DNA of 64,000 nt from Torreya grandis (Eukaryota > Streptophyta > Pinopsida > Cupressales > Taxaceae), in assembly GCA_037957365.1 (NCBI GenBank), contig JARHVA010006311.1, forward strand, positions 372,001-436,000, written 5' to 3'. Below the pieces are notes generated by a model. It saw only the letters and a program-made list of their open reading frames with translations. It was not told the DNA's origin and ran no database searches. This document shows positions 58,685-64,000 of this stretch, one piece after another. The position numbers and the translations under genes were made by a program. Each line of letters begins with the position of its first letter. Position 1 is the stretch's first letter.

Positions 58685-58840
58685 GGGATAAAAATAGATG
58701 TTGAAAAGTGAGTTTTTTTAGTTTAAGGAATGTGTGTGCATTATAAGAATACGTACGTGTTCCTATAACACATATGTGTTCCTTGAAGTATAGGCATATA
58801 CTATACAGATAAGTAAAAAGGCTCATATTCAAGCATTTTT
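58685..58840 (-). repeat. Right terminal inverted repeat
   Basis: Partner of 49,588-49,759. It contains AATACGTACGTGTTCC and CACATATGTG palindromes. Confidence 0.55.
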
Positions 58841-58858
58841 CCACTATAATACTATAAT

Positions 58859-59200
58859 ATGATGCATAAATCCCTAATATTATGCAATAAGACTATCAAA
58901 TGTTGTAATAACACTATCATATCATGGAATGAGGCTCAATATGATGCAATAAGACTATCATATGATGCAATAGTACTATCATGTGATGTAATAAGACTAT
59001 CATGCAATGTAATAAGACTATCATACGATGCAATAAATCTCCAATATGATGAAATTAGGCTATCACATGATGTAATAATGTTCAATATGATGTATAAATC
59101 CCCAATATGATAAATAAATCTCCAATACATGATGAAATAAGACTCTTGATAAAATATGAAGCAATAAGACTAATGAATGATGCAATAAGGCCCAATATAT
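58859..59200. repeat. Degenerate 20 bp minisatellite
   Basis: The unit is near ATGATGCAATAAGACTATCA, with variants CAATAAATCTCCAATATGAT. About fifteen units. It accounts for the open frames on both strands at 58,859-59,130. Confidence 0.9.
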
Positions 59201-59843
59201 AAGATGAATTGAGCTATTTTTTCCAAAAATACTATCATAGGTCCTTAAAAAACTAGGTGAACAATAGGTTCACAAATTGGCACTAATCACATTCATGAAT
59301 TTATGCATTTGTTATTAAATCAAAGAACTTAGGGGTTGTGTTTGTTATGAAATTAGGACTTAGGGTTAAGGGTTTAGTATAATGGTTTTATACATGTGTA
59401 TATGTCATGAAATTAGGGTTTAACATAAATATACATGTTTAAGTGATAAAATTAGCATTTACAATCAACATGTCATGAAACGTGACCTAATTTAGCCCTT
59501 TCAATCACATCATAGACTCCAATTTATGTTCAATGGGTTGAAATTGGCCATATTTTCATTCATATTTCTATTTTTTATTAAATTAGGGTTATTTAAGTCA
59601 TACACATCACATTTATATTATACAATAAATTGGGCCATAAATTTAGTTTAGGGGCTCAATTTTTCTAAAATCACATCCCTAATTGAATCAATCAATTAAG
59701 TGGTTCAATTCATGATAGATAGAATTGTACTTAATTTTATCCCAAATCATATATCATCATCTTATAGTTATGTTAAAAAGGGGTTTAAATTGGCTTCCAA
59801 TGCTTGCTTTATTGAATTGCCCCTATAAATGAACCTTGTTGTG
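59201..59843. other. No gene seen
   Basis: AT-rich. AAATTAGG(A/G)(C/T)TTA and (T/C)ATGTCATGAAA words recur loosely near 59,350-59,480. Confidence 0.5.
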
Positions 59844-60300
59844 CCACATGTGTACCTCATACACTTAAAAGTGTTGAAGATATAAAATATGCATCAAGTC
59901 CTAGAAGTTTTAGAGTTGACAATGCCCTAAGAGGCCAAATCCAATTATATATCACCACGTGTACCTTGTACATGCTTGAAAGTGTCATCACTATTATAAG
60001 TATCATGTCTTAGAAGTGTTAAATATCTCTATCAGATCCTTATGAGGCATGATTTAATTAGATACATGCATATGTGTATCTTATACACACATATATTTGT
60101 GTTAGAGATATAACTATCACTTATCATAAAAGCATCATATTTTTTAGAGCCTCAAGATGCCCAATCCAATAAAATATTTCCACATGTGTAGGTTTAGTAC
60201 ACTTAGAGAAGTGTTGAGTTGTTAGATATGCACATCTTTGATACTTAGACATGTTCCATTACCGAGCCAATCAATCCAACTAAGGCTTATTCATAAATTT
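59844..60300. repeat. Four tandem units of 111-114 bp
   Basis: Units open with CCACATGTGTACCT-like words at 59,844, 59,955, 60,066 and 60,180. Each then has (T/G)ACAC(T/A)..., a GTGTT..., AT(C/A)A...TCCTAGAAGT-like and GAGGC...CCAATTA-like parts in order. Confidence 0.85.
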
Positions 60301-62565
60301 ATCATACATACATAGAAGCCAATAATGTTTAAAGATTGGCATCGATACAATCAACTCATGTCTAGTAAATAATTCATATGATGTGAGCCTTTGACTTGCC
60401 ATTACTATACAAAAATTATCATGTAGAGCCCTTTAAGGTCCCATCTGAATTGAGAAAGCACTCAATGTTAGCATTTTTTTACATGTATATATTCAAACTA
60501 TTTATATCCCTCTACCTTGAATTACATATAAACCCCAAAACTTGCATTCATATTATGTCCTACATGTAGGAGAGAACACAATTAAGTAATGGATGAGCCT
60601 CAACCTCAAATCCCAAGCTAGAACAAGAATTCTAAGACATGTACTAATTTATTACAATCCACATCATAAAGTTTAAGCTCATTATAATGAAATATGAAAA
60701 AGATGCTTGAAGATATGTGTACAAAATATATATAATCTTGAAACCTTAAGTGAGGGGGTGAACACTAGTATTCAATTCTAATCAACCATCTATATGAGGT
60801 GAGCAGCTCATCATCCACATGAACAATTATTGGATCTTTCTACTTAGCATCATCCTTGAGGGGAAGTAGGTCTTAGATTTAGGGGACATTGTCATAGGTT
60901 TAATGTATCTTGAATAAGTTCAATAGAGTTTGAGCTCTAGGGTAACTTATACATATGTCATACTTGTTCAATGCTAGGTCTACACCATCCCTTAATGGTT
61001 TCAAACAAAGTCCCTAGTGCATTTAGATATCTTATAAGATATACATTCATCACTACAAGCATGACATCTTAAAACATCTTAAAACCACATCATCACTAAT
61101 GGATACATGTGACCATTTTAAGTTTATTGAGATCAAAACCACATCTTATACAAAACAAAACACATACCCAACTTGATCAAAATATTTAAGAAAAACATGT
61201 ACATACATTATAGGTCCATCATCCAACTTTCGTATCTTATCATCCCAATTACATAATAAGGTGTATAACTATATAATATTGATAAGCACCAAGTTTTGTC
61301 TAGCTTGTTTTTAAGCTTGTAATTGTTGCATCCATGGTGTGGTTAGGACTAGTCCCATGTCAAAGACACACTCTTCAGATGACATGGGAATGGATGGAGT
61401 AGTTGATGGTTGTCCCATGTGTGATGGAGGGGTGGATGGAGGTGCATGGAATGGAGGATTAACCATATTTTCACAAGAGATATTAATTTTAGGCAAATTT
61501 CAATAATGTATTTGAATACATTAGGGAAATATAACTTGAATAATTATAACAATAGAAGACTCTTATTAGACTTTCAATTGGGACCTCAAAATGTTCCTAT
61601 TGAATTAGATGCACTAAATGACCTTGGAGGAAATTTAAGGTATTTTATTCAACACATTTTAGGAATTTTTTTGGGACAATCCAAGGCATGATTCATAGGT
61701 ATTGGGCTCCATTAGATAACATTCTTGAAATAGATATCTGAGAGATGCACTATTACACCAAGGGATCAATTCTAATTTCTACTTACATAAGATTATCTAT
61801 ACTACATTGGCCAATTCAACAGGTTTTCGACTTAAAAAAATTAGGTTAAAATTTATAAATAAAAGGGTCTGGTCAAAGATATCAAAGAAACAACAAAAGG
61901 GTAAGATAGGGTTTTAGGAAAGTAGGATAATATCAATAAGAAACATAAAATTTATAGGCAAGTAGAATTTTAGGCAAGTAAGGTGGTAGGGTATATCCTT
62001 TCCCTACTAAGGGAAAGATCTTAATAGCTATGCATGTTTCAATTGTCAAACAAGGCTTTTGTTAACATTTGTTCTATTGATGAAACATATTGATGTATAT
62101 AAATATTAAAGTGCACTAGAAGATGAACATGTAATATCTAATACTTGTTCAAAAAAATTTCTATAAAATTAAAAGTAACCAATCACATCTTGACAAGTAA
62201 GATTCAAGTATTGATACTCTAATGCACAATGATTGGTACTCTAAAGGTTAATTTCTGATCATAGGTTTCAAAATACATTTTATGATCTCTCATGATAAAA
62301 TTAGTTATATTGTCAAATGTATAATGTGTTAGACCTTAAAACTTTAGTTATAAGTAGTTAAGATGACATATTAAAATGGGTAAATTTTTGAAGTCTAATG
62401 AGATGTTATGGCACCTTAATTCACTATCCATATCTATTGGGACCTTTTCCCTATAAGAAACATGGAATTTGGCATTTAACATATAAGGATGCATGGATAA
62501 TAGGACCTTTCCCCCATAACAAACATGAAATTTGTTTGTTTCATTTTATATCAAAGTAATGAGTG
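60301..62565. other. No recognised gene
   Basis: AT-rich DNA. One plus-strand ORF, 61,446-61,691 (81 aa), has a protein-like stretch (LLLDFQLGPQNVPIELDAL, then LGGNLRYFIQHILGIFLGQ) that goes on past the stop with hydrophilic words. It might be a relic, but I do not know the family. A Pro/Ser-rich minus ORF at 61,311-61,496 comes from a GGATGGAG-type short repeat. Confidence 0.35.
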
Positions 62566-62680
62566 CACATTATATAATGTGTACACATTCTTTATTGTGT
62601 TATATAATGTGTACGCATTATACAATGTGTATGTGTTATATAATGTGTATATGTTATATAACATATACACGTTATTTGAT
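62566..62680. repeat. 18-20 bp repeat of TATATAATGTGTA(C/T)(A/G)
   Basis: Five or six units, in places palindromic (GTGTATATGTTATATAACAT). Translated it gives a Leu-Tyr-Asn-Val-Tyr repeat, which explains the ORF at 62,525-62,743. Confidence 0.8.
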
Positions 62681-63725
<1,045 letters not shown>

Positions 63726-63727
<2 letters not shown>

Positions 63728-64000
63728 TGGTCACTGTATATCTTTTCCTTGTATTCCTTTTTGGTGACTATAGGTCATCCACTAATCTCTTGCTTGGATC
63801 TAATTCGGATGCTAGTTTTTGTGTATCATTCTCATAAGTTACAAGAATACTTCCCTAGGAGAGTTGCTAGGTGATAATTATTTATGCCCTTTGAAGTATG
63901 GATGTCAAATTTCTCATCAAAACATGATCAAAACTTGTTAACTAGATGCTAAGATATGGAGCCAACCATAGAACAATATAATGGGAAACATCTAAGTGTG
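63726..64000. other. No gene seen
   Basis: AT-rich tail of the window. Confidence 0.5.

Larger units (their letters stand above)
49588..58840. mobile_element. Candidate 9.25 kb DNA transposon with long terminal inverted repeats
   Basis: The left end (49,654-49,759) and the reverse complement of the right end (58,685-58,784) align over about 100 bp: TATAAGAATGCGTATGCATT with TATAGGAACACGTACGTATT, and TTTAAACTATAAAAAAAC with CTTAAACTAAAAAAAC. Both arms sit about 65 bp in from a direct repeat CCACTACAA (49,579) / CCACTATAA (58,841), a plausible 9 bp target duplication with one change. A 9 bp duplication suits Mutator-like elements; an 8 bp reading would suit hAT. Inside are a plus-strand gene relic and a convergent transposase-like relic. 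Confidence 0.55.

Overview
The window looks like heterochromatic, AT-rich DNA from a land plant with a very large genome. It has no intact protein gene of a recognisable cellular family. It is packed with old LTR retrotransposons, long dinucleotide tracts and local tandem arrays, and almost every recognisable coding stretch is broken by stops of the C-to-T kind (Gln codons turned into TAG or TAA). A gymnosperm, perhaps a conifer or yew relative, is my best guess. That is an inference from texture, not a species identification.

Layout. 1-7.8 kb: a decayed, internally deleted Ty3/gypsy element of Tat/Ogre type (end of its 5' LTR, primer site, gag start, integrase end, 3' LTR), followed by a second integrase relic. 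9.5-14.6 kb: a simple CATAAT-like array, a minus-strand coding relic with a possible intron, an LTR start with polypurine tract, clusters of a CATCGATG palindrome, and an array of about ten 20-25 bp palindromes spaced about 85 bp apart. 15.26-21.09 kb: an internally deleted Ty3/gypsy chromovirus-like element with two LTRs of about 1,430 bp, a tRNA-Met type primer site, gag, protease and integrase-tail relics. 24.11-28.35 kb: an LTR-like repeat split by a Copia-like element (24,367-27,773). A second, unsplit inverted copy of the host repeat lies at about 62.7-63.57 kb and serves as the empty site. 28-37 kb: mostly featureless DNA with tandem arrays of about 340 bp (x3) and about 220 bp (x5), plus two CpG-retaining islands.

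37.5-39.1 kb: a duplicated flank around a 0.7 kb alternating TG/CA block of nested inverted repeats. One copy of the duplication is the landing site of a 9.9 kb LTR element (39,133-49,065, minus orientation). That element has 2.1 kb LTRs and a Tat-type primer site. Its interior shows two long coding regions of unknown function and no reverse transcriptase or integrase that I can see. 49.59-58.84 kb: a candidate 9.25 kb DNA transposon with long terminal inverted repeats and a 9 bp target duplication (8 of 9 matching). It holds a plus-strand multi-exon gene relic and a convergent minus-strand transposase-like relic. 58.8-64 kb: minisatellites of 20, 111 and 18 bp, the inverted LTR-like copy, and a 155 bp CA tract that starts exactly at that LTR's terminus.

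How the parts relate. Nothing here works as a pathway. The story is layered insertion, internal deletion and cytosine-driven decay. The two objects most worth a second look are the 9.9 kb LTR element that carries unfamiliar coding regions in place of pol, and the 9.25 kb TIR-bounded unit with two convergent gene relics. All identities come from reading the sequence and remembered family motifs; no database search was possible.
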